Shown here piece by piece: positions 11,149-22,689 of a stretch of DNA of 64,000 nucleotides. The position numbers and the translations under genes are program-made. Source of the stretch: Turritopsis dohrnii (Eukaryota; Cnidaria; Hydrozoa; Anthoathecata; Oceaniidae); the NCBI GenBank assembly GCA_027922465.2, contig BQMF02000655.1:62001-126000 (forward strand), written 5' to 3'. Below the pieces are notes generated by a model. The model had not been told where the DNA came from, did no database searches, and worked only from the letters and a program-made list of their open reading frames with translations. Position 1 is the stretch's first letter. Each line of letters opens with the position of its first letter.

Positions 11149-11439
11149 CTCAGTTGCTTAACAAATTTCTGACTTACGCAATCCTTTCTTTTATACGGTT
11201 ACTTAATGAAGCATCATAAAGCTTTAGCCAATCATAAATAGGACTTTTAATGAAACACGTGCGGGCCATAACGGACTGCATTAGGCAAGTCTGCAAAATG
11301 AATTCTGGGGGTTTTTACTTGCGTTCTGTAATCTGTACAAATACTTAACTTTTTCAGCAATTTGTTAAAACGGATCGTGCTGACCAATCACACACGGAAC
11401 AAAGTGGTACATTTATTTATATGTGAAATTAGTAGAAAA
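11149..11439. promoter_or_regulatory. Upstream region of the recombinase ORF
   Basis: About 290 bp of AT-rich DNA before the ATG at 11148. No TATA box or initiator can be claimed with confidence. Confidence 0.25.
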
Positions 11440-11667
11440 CGGAACGATAAAGACCGTTTAGGATATAAACTATCGGTCTTGCAAGGACTTATTTATCTTT
11501 AAATGGACCATTTACATTTAAATAACGTAGCAGGTCTCAAGAGAGCCTTGTAAAATGTTCCTTTTATTACAAAAGGAACTTCTGAAATAGGAACGCGTGC
11601 AAGTGATAAAAATTTTATACTTCAGTGCTTTTCAAATTTACTCGCACAAAGGAACAAAAAAACGTTA
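11440..11667. repeat. Dispersed repeat shared with 24395-24640
   Basis: Blocks such as AAAGACCGTTTAGGATATAA, GTCTCAAGAGAGCC, AAAAGGAAC and CACAAAGGAACAAAAAAA recur in the same order near 24395-24610, next to the LINE 3' region. The repeat is cut by the Helitron inserted at 11668 and resumes at 12970 with TACGTTATATAATGG, comparable to TATACGATATATAAGT in the other copy. Confidence 0.55.
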
Positions 11668-12969
11668 TCTATATTCTAATACGCGCTGTGCATCCGCTTT
11701 TTTCACGCTTTCACTCTCTAAAATTACGGGTCGTTTTTGCGGTCACTTATTCATAATAGAGTGCCAAACCACGGCGGTTAATATTTTTCTACGATTAGTA
11801 TAGGGGAAAACATTGCATTGCAATCGATCGTTTTTTATCATTCGCGAGATCAAGAAACAATAGACAACAACGAAAGTATTGCGCGAAGATTTATTAATGT
11901 TTTTAGGGTAAGTACGCTTTAGAACTTTTTTGTTTGTTTGTTTTATTTTTCTTATAGTAATAGGGTTTAATAGGGTTTCTGCGTCATTACTTTTCAAATA
12001 ATACGCGATTGAAGAAATGAATATCATGGTTTTTAATCTTGACGCTCTGGGTTCGTAAAGAGAATCGCAATTGTTTAAAATTCACATTTTGACACTTTTA
12101 CGACTTTCACGTTTGGCTTTTATTTACACTGGGGTTTGGATTCCATGAACAGTTACAGCGATTTTAATCTTTTTGTTGTTTACCTGTACGCTCAATTTGT
12201 TTTTACTACTGCATATATCGTATCGTAAAGGATTTATTATGAATATTTTGATGTTTCAGATCTTCTGAATAAAAAGTTTTTCTGTTGATAACTCCAGTGT
12301 TGAACTAAAAATGCTTTAGCCGGAATACCTGGACATTTTTAATTAAAAGTGTGAAGAGTGTTTTTTTCTGTATTGCATTTTCTGCACAGCGCGTATTTTT
12401 ATTTTTGATGGGTTTTGACTTTTTTGTTCTGCGCTTCAGTGTTGATTTCATGCCTGGAAAAATGTTTGATCTAGATGGCGTCTGTTTAAGTGAATCATTA
12501 AATCAGGGGAACCATTGCATTGCCTCTTCAATAAGATGCGAAGTTATTTGGAAAATATCTTTAGAACTTCTAAGAAAATAACTGACATTTTTTATGGTCA
12601 ATGAAATTGACGAAGGGGTGACAAACAGAGCTTTTACGTCACTAAAATGTTTGATCGACGATATCTTGATAACGGTTGGTTGTCGCTTACCGATCCTGTA
12701 CATGTTTCGGTATATTTTTTAGAGTTCAGCAATACAGTTAGAACTTCCAAATTCGATCTCTCTAAATTTATGGATCGACTTTTATGGTTCCTGCACCTTC
12801 TGTTTCTTTTTCTTAAGGTTAGGGTTTAGGGAATTAGAGAGAGTTTACAGTACTTACAACACTGATGCACTTTCTGTTCGTTATTCTGTGATTTAATTTT
12901 TTGTCACCATTTTTTGAGACGTCATTTTCAGAATTAAAACCTGTAAAATTGTTTTACACGGGATACTAG
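11668..12969 (+). mobile_element. Non-autonomous Helitron, copy 2 (about 1.30 kb)
   Basis: It starts TCTATATTCTAATACGCG after A11667 and ends CGGGATACTAG before T12970. The 3' hairpin TGTAAAA-TTG-TTTTACA lies 12 bases from the end. It is colinear with copy 1 (1215-2488) over its whole length with small indels. The splice-donor-like AGGGTAAGTACG is kept. The flanking repeat allows the empty site to be inferred as A/T. No transposase is encoded. Confidence 0.87.
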
Positions 12970-13408
12970 TACGTTATATAATGGTTTTCATTTTAATTCA
13001 GTTTTGAAAGATTAATTAATTGAGTTTATAAAAGATATATCAGTCAAAATAATTCTATCATTTAGTGTGTATCTTCGCTGGATGAAAACTGGATGCTGGA
13101 TGAAAAGGAACGCGGAACGAACGAAATTTGTTTTGGTAACGCGCGCTGTAATTTATTTATTTACAAATCAATTAAAAATGCTTCTCATGGCTGTGGAAAT
13201 GGGGGAACGTCTGATGCTGTCTCATTTCACCTCAACCATGTCTGCCTTTTATCAGATTTTCCTGTACAATTTAAGATGCTTGGTACTTTGTCTATCTGCC
13301 TGTCTTCCAGCCAACTTTATGTCTTTTGTTTTTGTTGGCTTCAATATGGTTGCAATGAATGTGATTATTTTAGCTGTTCTTCAACTGAAATCTTTTCTTT
13401 ATTACGTC
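12970..13408. other. Unassigned DNA left of the Gypsy element
   Basis: Overlapping plus-strand open frames run through here (13067-13411 and 13093-13578), but neither has a recognisable domain and both overlap the LTR-like repeat. I treat them as chance frames. Confidence 0.3.
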
Positions 13409-13537
13409 TAAACAATTGTGTCGTTCTTGAACTATATATTATTAGTAAAGAATGTGGATCTACGATAAACAGAATGGAAAGAATAAAACATACACCTAAG
13501 AATGATAAAACTAACAAAAATGTCCAACAGTCCTACA
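13409..13537 (-). repeat. 3' LTR-like repeat of Gypsy-1
   Basis: TAAACAATTGTGTCGTTC through CAACAGTCCTACA, three or four mismatches from 19356-19484. On the sense strand it begins TGTAGGACTG. It is short for a Gypsy LTR, so it may be only the conserved part. Confidence 0.7.
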
Positions 13538-13633
13538 TCTCCCCTTCCCCAGATTCATTCCGGGAGAAAGTCCTTTAGGGGTTTTGACCGACATAAGTCC
13601 CAGTCTCAGGGTCATAAAACTTTTTTCAAGCAT

Positions 13634-14950
13634 CAGTTACGGTCTTCCAGGTATCGGGTGGGACAGCTTTGGCTTGTAGAAATGGGGGTGTCACATGGTG
13701 AGTCTCTCTGAGGCATTTAAATTTAAGGGGGGAGAGATCCACAGTTCTACGTGGTGACCCATCTGATTTTGAAGTAATGAACATCCTATGACACCACCTT
13801 GAAGGCTCCCCAATAGGAACTTTTTCTAGGACTCCAAGTTGCACGTCATCGTCAAGTTGCTGTTTTACGGCATCCTGCCAATGCAAGGGTACTGGTGCAA
13901 GGGTATGTACCGCATGAGGCGTTGCATCTGGATCGACATGCAGGGATATTGAGGGGGCCTTCATTCCAGGAAGTGGTTGGTGAGTACATTGGTTAAACGT
14001 CGATTGTGAATAACGTTCGATTAGCCAATTGCGCATTTTTGCATTGTTTTCCGGAGCACAATCAAATGGTAGTGAAGGAGGGTGCTCAGGTGGAGGTGCT
14101 CATTTCGGGCAACCACATGATGCGAGCGAGCATCCAATTACAGCTTCCTGTAGAGCGGCACCTATCTTTGGAAAGTCCTTTGAGTTAATGTTGAGCTGGA
14201 TCATCGCTTCGCGAGACAGGTAGAAGCGATTCATTGATGGACTGACATATGTCATAACAGCTGCTGAATGTAAATCACCTTCACTGGAATTACCAGAAAG
14301 TCTGAGGAAGATTGCTCCCGTGACCGGTATGTTCTCACCATTTGCAGCATAGAGTCTGTGTCTTACAGGTAGCAGGTCAGATTGGCTGAAGCCACATTGA
14401 AGGAAGCTGTTAAACACCCATAGACAGGACTGGGCTCCAATGTCTGTAATAACATCAATCAATTTTGGTTTGATGATTTTTGGCCTCCTATTATTATTAT
14501 TATTATTATTTTCGAATGTTTACCCAGGATAGCCTCTTCAGTTCCTTAAGGTACTGTTATCAATGAGGGTCCTGCGAAGGAGGTCCTAGAGCATTTAAAG
14601 CCCCCATTTGGGCTACGGAAGCTGTAATGACAAGAACCGCTCAACTAGACAACCACCCTAGACATCATTCCTACTCTCTTGCTGAGTGCTAAGCAGAGAG
14701 GATTGATTCACACTGTTATAGTCGCTGGCATGACTCGGTCGGGGATTGAACCCGCAACCTCCCGAACAGGAAGCGAGCACTCTACCACAAGGCTACCAGT
14801 CGGTCTTGCGTAATCAGTAGGTTCCGTTCTTATCGACAGTTTCAGTGATGGGTGTTTCATTGACTAGATCTTCTTCCAACCTTTGCCAGATTCGAACAGT
14901 AGATGGTCAAGAGGCTCTGATATGGACCCAATCAATATCACTGCATCATC
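13634..14950 (-). pseudogene. Duplicated protease + RT-start segment of Gypsy-1
   Basis: This stretch repeats 17395-18410 almost base for base, apart from the SINE at 14491-14803; only a few substitutions separate the copies. It encodes the same protease (14100-14462) and the first RT segment (13626-14036), placed downstream of integrase instead of upstream. The left break follows CATCAGTTACGG, where RT coding stops and unrelated sequence leads to the 3' LTR. The right break is near 14945-14950, after CTGCATCATCA. A template switch during reverse transcription, or recombination between two elements, would produce this order. Confidence 0.8.
14491..14803 (-). mobile_element. tRNA-derived SINE
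   Basis: Read on the minus strand, it opens with TAGCCTTGTGGTAGAGTG (A-box-like), followed about 35 bases on by GGTTGCGGGTTCAATCCCC (B box), a tRNA-type RNA polymerase III promoter. About 220 bp of unrelated body follow, ending in a (TAA)n tail. It interrupts the duplicated Gypsy segment. Comparison with the uninterrupted copy shows the target lost CGAG and gained no target duplication, unusual for a retroposed SINE. Confidence 0.8.
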
Positions 14951-15112
14951 ACCATTGGGGGTTGCTCTGCAGGTTTAGGTGTAGGTGCAGGTGATACTTG
15001 TGAAATGGTGTTAGATTTGGGGGTATTGATCACAGGCGAATCAGGCTGGAGTGATGGATATACAGGTGGTGTAGATGGATAGGTAGTGTGATTGAAGAGA
15101 TGCGGTTCGAAT
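14951..15112 (-). other. Proline-rich linker after the Gypsy-1 integrase
   Basis: Minus-strand sequence rich in CCACC / CCTGCACCTACACC, the usual low-complexity tail of this Gypsy type, ahead of the duplicated block. Confidence 0.45.
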
Positions 15113-16373
15113 TTACGAATATATCTTCCTCCGTGTTATCCTACCACTACCAGCTACCTTAATTAGATATTGGTCAAACTCTTTAGTAGCGACAATGATT
15201 CCACTCCTTTCCCATCTTGTAGGATTTCGGCCGGTCTGGTTTTGGATGAAAACGTGATCTCCCAGTTTCAGTGATGGGAGGGACTTGGTGTGTTCATCTA
15301 GCTGCTCTGACGATTTGACGTACTGTGTTCGTAGGGATTCTTCCTTCATCTTTCAGGTGTTCCTCCACTTTTGAGTGATTTCTGGGTTGGTAAATACGTC
15401 AACATCTTTTCTGATAAATGGGAGTGAGTCTCGAAGAGGGTGGCCGAAGAGCACTTCAGCTGGTGATAGCTTGCAGCCAGGATCGGGTGTATTCCTCTTC
15501 ATCAGTAGTGCCCTGAGGACTTTGTCGTTGTCTAGGCCCCATTGGCATCTACATTTTCCATGAGGAGTCTCTTAATGGCACATAAGCGGAAAAGACACGG
15601 TGTCGAACACCCCATCGTTGGAAAAAGTTCTGGGTTATTTTGGAGCTAAACTCTGGACCACCATCGCTTACAAGCTCGACTGCTACACCGAACGTCGAGA
15701 ATAACTTGCGAAGGGCTGAGCAAAGACCTATTCCGCCGCATTCGTTGGTGCCAGATCTGATTCGAGATTGCTCAATCCATTCGGACAGTCTGTCCGCGGC
15801 AATGAAGTAATACCACCCCTTGAAATGGAAGTAGTCGCAGCAGATCGCCTCAAAGGGAACGGTTGGTATGTAGGGGTCAACTGGTGGAGGACGGGGTTGT
15901 GACGGTGAGTTCCTACAGCAATGATAACAACCATCACGAGTCAATTTAATGTCCTTGTCAATACCAGGCCAGCAAACAGTCTGTCTGGCACGATCACCCA
16001 TTGCTGTTTTACCCTGATGTGCTGCGTGGAGTGATTGTAGGATTTCAGTGCGAAGAGATTCTGGGATAACCGCCTGGTGATTTATCAATACAACATTATC
16101 AATTATGTATAACGACTCTCGTAAGTTCCAGAACGCCATTAAGCTTTGCGGTAGATCACATTTCTGGTCCGGGAATCCCATCCGAATGGTTTGCATGATC
16201 TCACGAAGCAGGGTATCGGTCTGTGTTTCTTTCTTCAGAACATCCCATGTAACAGCTCGTAATGTTTCAACATTGTGGTGTGCAATGGCCGACAGCATGG
16301 TTTCCATATCTTTGTCTTCGATACAATCGCTATTGATGCGACAACAATCTAGAGAAACGTCCTGGTCATGCAC
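15113..16373 (-). pseudogene. Gypsy-1 integrase
   Basis: The main frame (15549-16373) has the HHCC zinc site: H116, H119, C149, C152. It carries core acids D180 (in CCDYFHFKGW) and D237 (in ELVSDGGPEF). Soon after SAYVPL the sequence jumps to RDSSWKM and a stop. The stretch holding the third catalytic acid (normally NGRAE-like) is missing, apparently a small deletion at about 15560-15590. The C-terminal GPY-type module follows in another frame (15113-15349, LGDHVFIQNQTGRNPTRWER). Integrase would join cDNA to host DNA; this copy cannot. Confidence 0.8.
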
Positions 16374-16424
16374 AGGGTGCCTGGATGTTGCATCGGAGAT
16401 GTGATTCTCCTTTTCCGGCTGATG

Positions 16425-17801
16425 TTATATGGTGAAACGCCACATAAGGGTACGCTGCTTCAGACGAAATAGACGAGGGTTTGCTATTTCATCCAACGCA
16501 CGGTCTCCAAACAGCTTCATTAAGGGTTTGTGATCCGTTATGACGAGAAGATTGCTGCATCCTTGGGTGAAGTACCTTGTCTGCTTTAAGGACCAGGCGA
16601 TTGCTAAAGCTTCACCCTCAACAGGGGCGTATCGTGTCTCAGCGAGTCTGAGAAAGCGTGATCCGGCTAAAGTAAGTCTCCATCCACCTTTGCAGCAATC
16701 AGGGGAGGTGATCGGGCACTTACAATGTTTTTGGGAGAGATAAAAGCCGATCCCCGTCTTCGACCAGTCAGGGCGGAGGCATGTAGGAGGATTGGGGTCA
16801 AAAATCTCCACCCCTTTCTCGATTGCTTCCATCACAAGCTGCTTTGATTGTGAAAAGGCGACATCAAGCTCATTGGTCCAGCCAAATTTGCGACGTGGAC
16901 TTAGAAGGTGTTTGAATGGCTCCATAACAGTCGACAGTTGATCATAGTGTGCAACCTGGTGCACCAACCCAAACCAAGATCGAACATCTGTCAACTTCCT
17001 TGGGGTTGGGAAGTCCCGGATGGCAGCAATAAATTTCTGAAGCGGTTTGATGGAATGTTCAGAAATGTTGAAGCCAGCAAAGTCAACAGCTCTCTGTGCA
17101 AACTGAAACTTATATTTGTTCAGAATTATTCCGTTCTTTCCTAGGAGCTCCAGGAAATCAATGATACGCCACCAATGACTCTCGAGTTCGTTGTCCCACA
17201 TTAGTGTGTTGTCTACGCACTTCGTCTGGCGCTCAACGTCGGCAATGATCTCGTCAAAGCGTCAAGAATATCCGTCGCCATTCGCCAGGAAACCTTGTGG
17301 TGCTTTCTTATAACGAAACCTCCCCCATTGTTTAATAAAGGTTGTGTAATGACGATCCTCTGGAGCGCTGGGGACGGAATGGAAGCCTTTCCAACCATCA
17401 GTTACGGTCTTCCAGGTATCGGGTGGGACAGCTTTGGCTTGTAGAAATGGGGGTGTCACATGGTGAGTCTCTCTGAGGCATTTAAATTTAAGGGGGGAGA
17501 GATCCACAGTTCTACGTGGTGACCCATCTGATTTTGAAGTAATGAACATCCTATGACACCACCTTGAAGGCTCCCCAATAGGAACTTTTTCTAGGACTCC
17601 AAGTTGCACGTCATCGTCAAGTTGCTGTTTTACGGCATCCTGCCAATGCAAGGGTACTGGTGCAAGGGTATGTACCGCATGAGGCGTTGCATCTGGATCG
17701 ACATGCAGGGATATTGAGGGGGCCTTCATTCCAGGAAGTGGTTGGTGAGTACATTGGTTAAACGTCGATTGTGAATAACGTTCGATTAGCCAATTGCGCA
17801 T
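16425..17801 (-). pseudogene. Gypsy-1 reverse transcriptase and RNase H
   Basis: The RT N-terminal part (17262-17801) includes PIGEPSRWCHRMFITSKSDG and RRTVDLSPLKF. A TGA at 17262-17264 closes the frame in what should be a continuous palm. The active-site box reads C-V-D-N (codons about 17208-17219) where a second Asp is expected. RNase H follows (16425-17201) with CLRPDWSKTGIGFYLSQ and ITDHKPLM. Both changes make polymerisation unlikely. The RT start is duplicated at 13634-14036. Confidence 0.85.
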
Positions 17802-17864
17802 TTTTGCATTGTTTTCCGGAGCACAATCAAATGGTAGTGAAGGAGGGTGCTCAGGTGGAGGTGC

Positions 17865-18317
17865 TCATTTCGGGCAACCACATGATGCGAGCGAGCATCC
17901 AATTACAGCTTCCTGTAGAGCGGCACCTATCTTTGGAAAGTCCTTTGAGTTAATGTTGAGCTGGATCATCGCTTCGCGAGACAGGTAGAAGCGATTCATT
18001 GATGGACTGACATATGTCATAACAGCTGCTGAATGTAAATCACCTTCACTGGAATTACCAGAAAGTCTGAGGAAGATTGCTCCCGTGACCGGTATGTTCT
18101 CACCATTTGCAGCATAGAGTCTGTGTCTTACAGGTAGCAGGTCAGATTCGCTGAAGCCACATTGAAGGAAGCTGTTAAACACCCATAGACAGGACTGGGC
18201 TCCAATGTCTGTAATAACATCAATCAATTTTTGTTTGATGATTTTTGGCCTCCTATCGAGTCTTGCGTAATCAGTAGGTTCCGTTCTTATCGACAGTTTC
18301 AGTGATGGGTGTTTCAT
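17865..18317 (-). CDS. Gypsy-1 aspartic protease
   Basis: 150 residues with an active-site-like DIGAQSCLW near residue 37, where retroviral-type proteases have D-T/S-G-A. Isoleucine at the second position is atypical and may disable it, although the duplicate at 14100-14462 shares it, so it predates the duplication. A flap-like hydrophobic stretch follows (IPVTGAIFLRLSG). It lies between gag and RT in the normal Gypsy order. Confidence 0.7.
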   Translation of the reverse strand: MKHPSLKLSIRTEPTDYARLDRRPKIIKQKLIDVITDIGAQSCLWVFNSFLQCGFSESDLLPVRHRLYAANGENIPVTGAIFLRLSGNSSEGDLHSAAVMTYVSPSMNRFYLSREAMIQLNINSKDFPKIGAALQEAVIGCSLASCGCPK

Positions 18318-18320
18318 TGA

Positions 18321-19329
18321 CTAGATCTTCTTCCAACCTTTACCAGATTCGAACAGTAGATGGTCAAGAGGCTCTGATATGGACCCAATCAATATCGCTG
18401 CATGATCATCTTGGGTGCTGACACTATTAACTTTCTTCTGACGATTAGAAGCTTTGTCCTTATTCCTTTTACTCCAACAAGAAGAACAGTACGCTTTCTC
18501 AACCATCTTCCTCTGGCGACGGCTCCAAAAGAACTTATCAATTTCCGTATGACACTCCTTACACAGTCCTTTATCATCAGTCTGCCTACCCTTTTTCTTG
18601 TAGGAGGAAAGGGGCAGCGTTCGTGGAGCTTTTATTCATAGCATCGCGGGCCATCTCCTTAGCCTCTATATAGGTAACAGTTTCCTCGGCAGTCTTGGTG
18701 TCTAGATCATGCCAACCAAGAACCTCACGTTTAACTTTTTCATCACTCAAGCCAGAAACGAGTACGTCCTTCGTGATAACAGTGGTGAAGTCAACTACAT
18801 GTGTACACGTAGGACTGGTGCATTCCAAAGAGTAGGCACACGTGTCAGCCTTCCCTTTGATCCGAGCGAAAAAGGAGCGTGCACTCTCACCTTCACATTG
18901 TTGCATGGTCAGCAAGTCAGATCGGCGGACACTGACAGCCACAGGGGTGACGGCTAGCCTCTTAATCATGGCTAATAGATCATTTTCTGTTGCACGAGTA
19001 ATAGTCGTACCATTATTCCTTAATAAGTCATTACCGAGTTCTTTATCACAACATTCAAAAAGTTGTTGAGATACTTCAGTAGGGGAGATGGAAGTGCCTT
19101 CCTTAAACAGTCTCCACCGTGCGCTAAACGTATTTCACGCCTCTTCATTGCATCCACGTGAAACGGATGGTCTGTGGATCTTGGGTGCTTTTTGCTTTGA
19201 AGGAGCCGCTGCAGCTGTTGGGGCGATGTGCGCATTGTTGTGTACCATCAGCAAAGCGGCTGCAATAGCAGGATCAACATCATCTGTCACAAACCCACAA
19301 CCATCAATGGGGCACTGAATGACAGGCAT
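18321..19329 (-). pseudogene. Gypsy-1 gag with C-x2-C metal-binding region
   Basis: The start MPVIQCPIDGCGFVTDD (ATG at 19327-19329) follows about 26 bp after the 5' LTR and carries a small Cys-based finger. Further frames give the capsid region (18586-18969, LTMQQCEGESARSFFARIKG) and a metal-binding C-terminus (18321-18577) with CKECH and CSSCW pairs instead of the classical CCHC knuckle. Frame changes separate the parts. Gag would form the retrotransposon particle. Confidence 0.75.
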
Positions 19330-19355
19330 TTTGTACAGTCAGTATAAGATACACA

Positions 19356-19484
19356 TAAACAATTGTGTCGTTCTTGAACTATATATTATTAGTAAAGAAT
19401 GTGGATGTACGATAAACAGAATGGAAAGAATAAAACATACACCTAAGAATGATAAACCTAACAAAAATGCCCAACAGTCCTACA
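19356..19484 (-). repeat. 5' LTR-like repeat of Gypsy-1
   Basis: Direct repeat of 13409-13537. The gag ATG lies about 26 bp inside it, leaving little room for a primer-binding site. The true LTR end is therefore uncertain. Confidence 0.7.
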
Positions 19485-20157
19485 AGGTCAGAAAAGAAAA
19501 AGTGTATATAACCATTAAAGAAATGAAGCACATGGTTAAATTATGAATTATGTCCTACAAAAAAGAAGCATTATTGGATGGATTTTTTTTCAGTTTCAAA
19601 TTTATGGATAATTTTGTGTTTTATGGTATATGATGGTTTCTGTACTATGCTTTTAGGATAAATGCGTACTAGAATTTCCTTTTTGTTTTTTGTTTCTTTT
19701 TGCTTTGTTTTTTATTTTCGGTATTACAATTGAAATATTATTCTTTTAGGCAATAACAAAAAAGCATAAAGAAATGAAACTCACGGTTTTAATCATGATG
19801 TTGATGGTTTTGGGAAGAACAGACTATAAGACTATATCATTTCAAAATTCATTAATGATTGCAGTCCAGTAGTAACTTTGGAACAAAAGAAAAAGTTGGA
19901 AGGTATCAATTTGTTTTGAATTAACATTTTTGTAATGTTATTCAATGTTTGGTTTTGTATGTCTGGGTAAACAGTTTTGTGTTATATATTGCCATTTTTT
20001 TACATTAAAGTTACTTCTCTTCTGCGTTCAAATATATATTCTGAGACGTATTGTTATTTGTTTCTGTTTTAAATCTTCTGAATGTTAGAAAAAAATTAAA
20101 AAATTAAAAAATCTTTTACACAAGTTAAATTCTGCGACACAATGCAAGCTGAACATG
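19485..20157. other. Degenerate Helitron-like DNA
   Basis: Short matches to the 1.3 kb Helitron family (AAGAAATGAAACTCACGGTTTTAATCATGA and TTTTAGG blocks in similar order, 19740-19810) suggest an old relative. No reading frame recognised. Confidence 0.3.
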
Positions 20158-20187
20158 GGTGGCGAGCGACGCCACCTTGGCGGCTAA
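20158..20187 (+). other. 3' terminus of a second Helitron family
   Basis: Perfect hairpin GGTGGCG-AGCGA-CGCCACC, then 11 bases ending GGCGGCTAA, followed by T. This is the Helitron 3' layout (hairpin, about 10-nt spacer, CTRR, T). It abuts the interior of a 555-bp unit (TTTTATTTGG), as if a different Helitron had inserted between A and T there. A near-identical end lies at 31183-31212. Confidence 0.65.
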
Positions 20188-20438
20188 TTTTATTTGGTAC
20201 TGCGGCTATGACGTCATCAAAATCTTTGATAGATGATATCTCTGTAACGGTTGGTTGCAGTGAAACGATCCCATACATTTTTTGATCAGTTTTTCAAGCT
20301 CTACAGCATGGGTACAGTTTCCATTTCCAATTCCGTAATTAAAATTTTCGTCACGGGGTACACACACGGGAACGCGTCGTATTTCTGCAGATTCTTTTCG
20401 AAATTAAAGTCGTAAAAAACTTTTACGCGAGATACTAG

Positions 20439-21307
20439 TCTTATTAAACTAATTCGCGTTGTGCATACCACTTTTATTTTAGAGAGTGATATATTTAGTT
20501 TTATTTTACGGTCATCGTCCTCTTATGTGCGCGTAAAACCACGTAGATGCGAGAGACACTTTTTTAACGACTATTCCAAAAGCACGTGGCATCATTTGAC
20601 GTCAGTTGTTTTATGATCACGGGGAATCATTGCATTGCATCGGAGGAATGAGTCGTGAGTGCGATCGTTTCTTCTCTCACGCAGCAACTCGAATTGCCGA
20701 AAAACGAAACGTTGCAAAATCCATCGTGGTCAACTCTCTTCGAGCGAAATTGAACTTTTCATTACTACGCTCATGTTTGTTATGTATAAGGGGAACAAGA
20801 ACGAATATAAACCCCATTGAACTCTCCGATATAGACTTCGCCGAAATGGCACATAACTTGAACTAACCAATGAATATTCAATATTATCTTTTTCTTGGAA
20901 AAATTTTCATTTTAGGTTAAATATATTGTACACATTGAGACCCTAAAAAAAATAAAAAAAAAAACAACAAAATTGCATCCCCAATCGAACGCGAAATAAA
21001 TCAAAGATAAAGAAATATCTGTAGAACCAATAGGGATAACTGACGTTTTTTAGGGTCTGCGATACGGATGAGGGGGTGACACAACATTTGGGCCTAAATA
21101 TCTTTGATCGACGATACCTTTGCAACGGTTTGTCGTAGCGAAACGATCCCATACATTTTTTTGATCAGTTTTTCGAGCTCTACAACAATTTTGAGTTGCG
21201 ATTTTATGATTTATTTTTCCGTCACGGGTAACGTACACGGGAATGGCGGATTTGACCTCACGTTTTCGAAGTTAAACTGGATAAAAAGTTTTCACCCGGG
21301 ATACTAG
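20439..21307 (+). repeat. Helitron array unit, rearranged (869 bp)
   Basis: 5' end TCTTATTAAACTAATTCGCG. After CATTGCATTGCAT it departs from the family (20640-20940) and resumes near AATTGCATCCCCAATCGAAC. Ends GGGATACTAG. Confidence 0.75.
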
Positions 21308-21825
21308 TCTACTTATACTAATCCGGGTGTGTGGGCATACCACTTTTACTTTAGAGAGTGTTGTGTTTTTTTTTAAATTTACGGTCAAAATCTTCTTAAT
21401 CCTGGTCATTTTTTCGTTAGACCATTGATAATTGACAATTAGTATAAGAGCACGTGGCGTGACGTCAGTTTCATTTTAGCATATCACGGAGGAACCATTG
21501 CATTGCATCCCCAATAGAACGCGACGTTTTTGGGGAAATATCTCGGGAACCAATAGGGATAACTGACGTTTTTTAGGGTTGGTGACACGGGTGATGGGGT
21601 GACGCAACATTTGGGACTAAATTTTATTTGGTACTGCGGCTATGACGTCATCAAAATCTTTGATCGATGATATCTCCGTAACGGTTGATCGTAGTGAAAC
21701 GATCCCATACATTTTGTTGATCAGTTTTTCGAGCTCTACAACATGGGTACACTTCCCAGTCGTGATTCCATGATTTAATTTTTCGTCACTTCTTGCAACA
21801 CGGGAGGAAGGGTATTTTACACATC

Positions 21826-21827
<2 letters not shown>

Positions 21828-21884
<57 letters not shown>

Positions 21885-22689
21885 CCGAATAGGCCAGTAC
21901 TTGCATTGGGGAATATGCAAACACTATGGTATAAAAGTAGAAGAGAACTGGTATGAACATAATCCTCCCTCTGTCGCTGAAGCCCAACAAGTTACTATTC
22001 TTTGGGACTTCCCTATTCATACTGATAGAACGATTAAAGCGAATCGCCCAGATATAATAATTAAAGACCGAACAAACAAAACCTGCATGTTAATTGATAT
22101 GAGTGTCCCGGCTGATAAAAACCTCGCTGCAAAAGAGTTCGAAAAGCTGAGAAAGTATAAGGATCTGGAAATAGAACTACAAAGGCTTTGTGGACTGAAA
22201 ACGTCAACCGTCCCTGTGATTGTTGGGGCCCTGGGAATGATAAAAAAGGGCACCGAAAAACATCTAGCGAAGATCCCAGGTTCTCACTCTCTGCAAGAAA
22301 TTCAGAAAATAGTTCTTACAAGCACCGCACATATTTTACGCAAAACACTTTCTATTTAACTTCCAACCGTAATTCTCCCGAGTAATCTATTTATTAACCT
22401 ATATATTTATTTCACTTTATTCATAATTATTTATTTATATATATTTTTAATGTAAACAATCGTAATTAGTCTACTAAATGTTCGTGTCGTGTCAATTTAT
22501 ACCGTTCTGTACATAATTATCAATATATTTCCTCATCTATTTATTTATTCTTCATATTTAATGTAACAACCGTAATTTCAATGTTCGTGTCGTGTAAATT
22601 TGTATAAGCCTTTTTGAATCGTTGCCCGCCTTAGGTCAATGGGGTGACCCGGTTGGCAATTGTAACCAAAGCAAAATAAAAGTAAACAG

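Larger units (their letters stand above)
13409..19484 (-). mobile_element. Gypsy-type LTR retrotransposon with internal duplication
   Basis: Two 129-bp direct repeats bound it. In sense (minus) order it has gag, a C-x2-C/C-x2-C metal-binding region, protease, RT, RNase H and integrase; then, uniquely, a second protease and RT start; then the 3' repeat. The 5-bp flanks are ACGTC (13404-13408) and AGGTC (19485-19489), a target duplication with one mismatch. The RT active site is altered, a segment of the integrase is deleted and there are several stops, so it is inactive. Gag starting MPVIQCPIDGCGF is a type I recall from cnidarian Gypsy elements. Confidence 0.85.

Noticed and set aside
13067..13578. 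Two overlapping plus-strand frames of 114 and 161 residues
   Set aside because: No domain recognised, both run into the Gypsy LTR-like repeat, and each other's frame is open by chance; not called as genes.
14700..14800. Possible functional tRNA gene
   Set aside because: A and B boxes are present but no cloverleaf could be drawn, and a body with a (TAA)n tail follows; it is a SINE.
21793..21884. Poly-isoleucine start of a 188-residue frame
   Set aside because: It is a translated AAT microsatellite; coding is taken from after the repeat.
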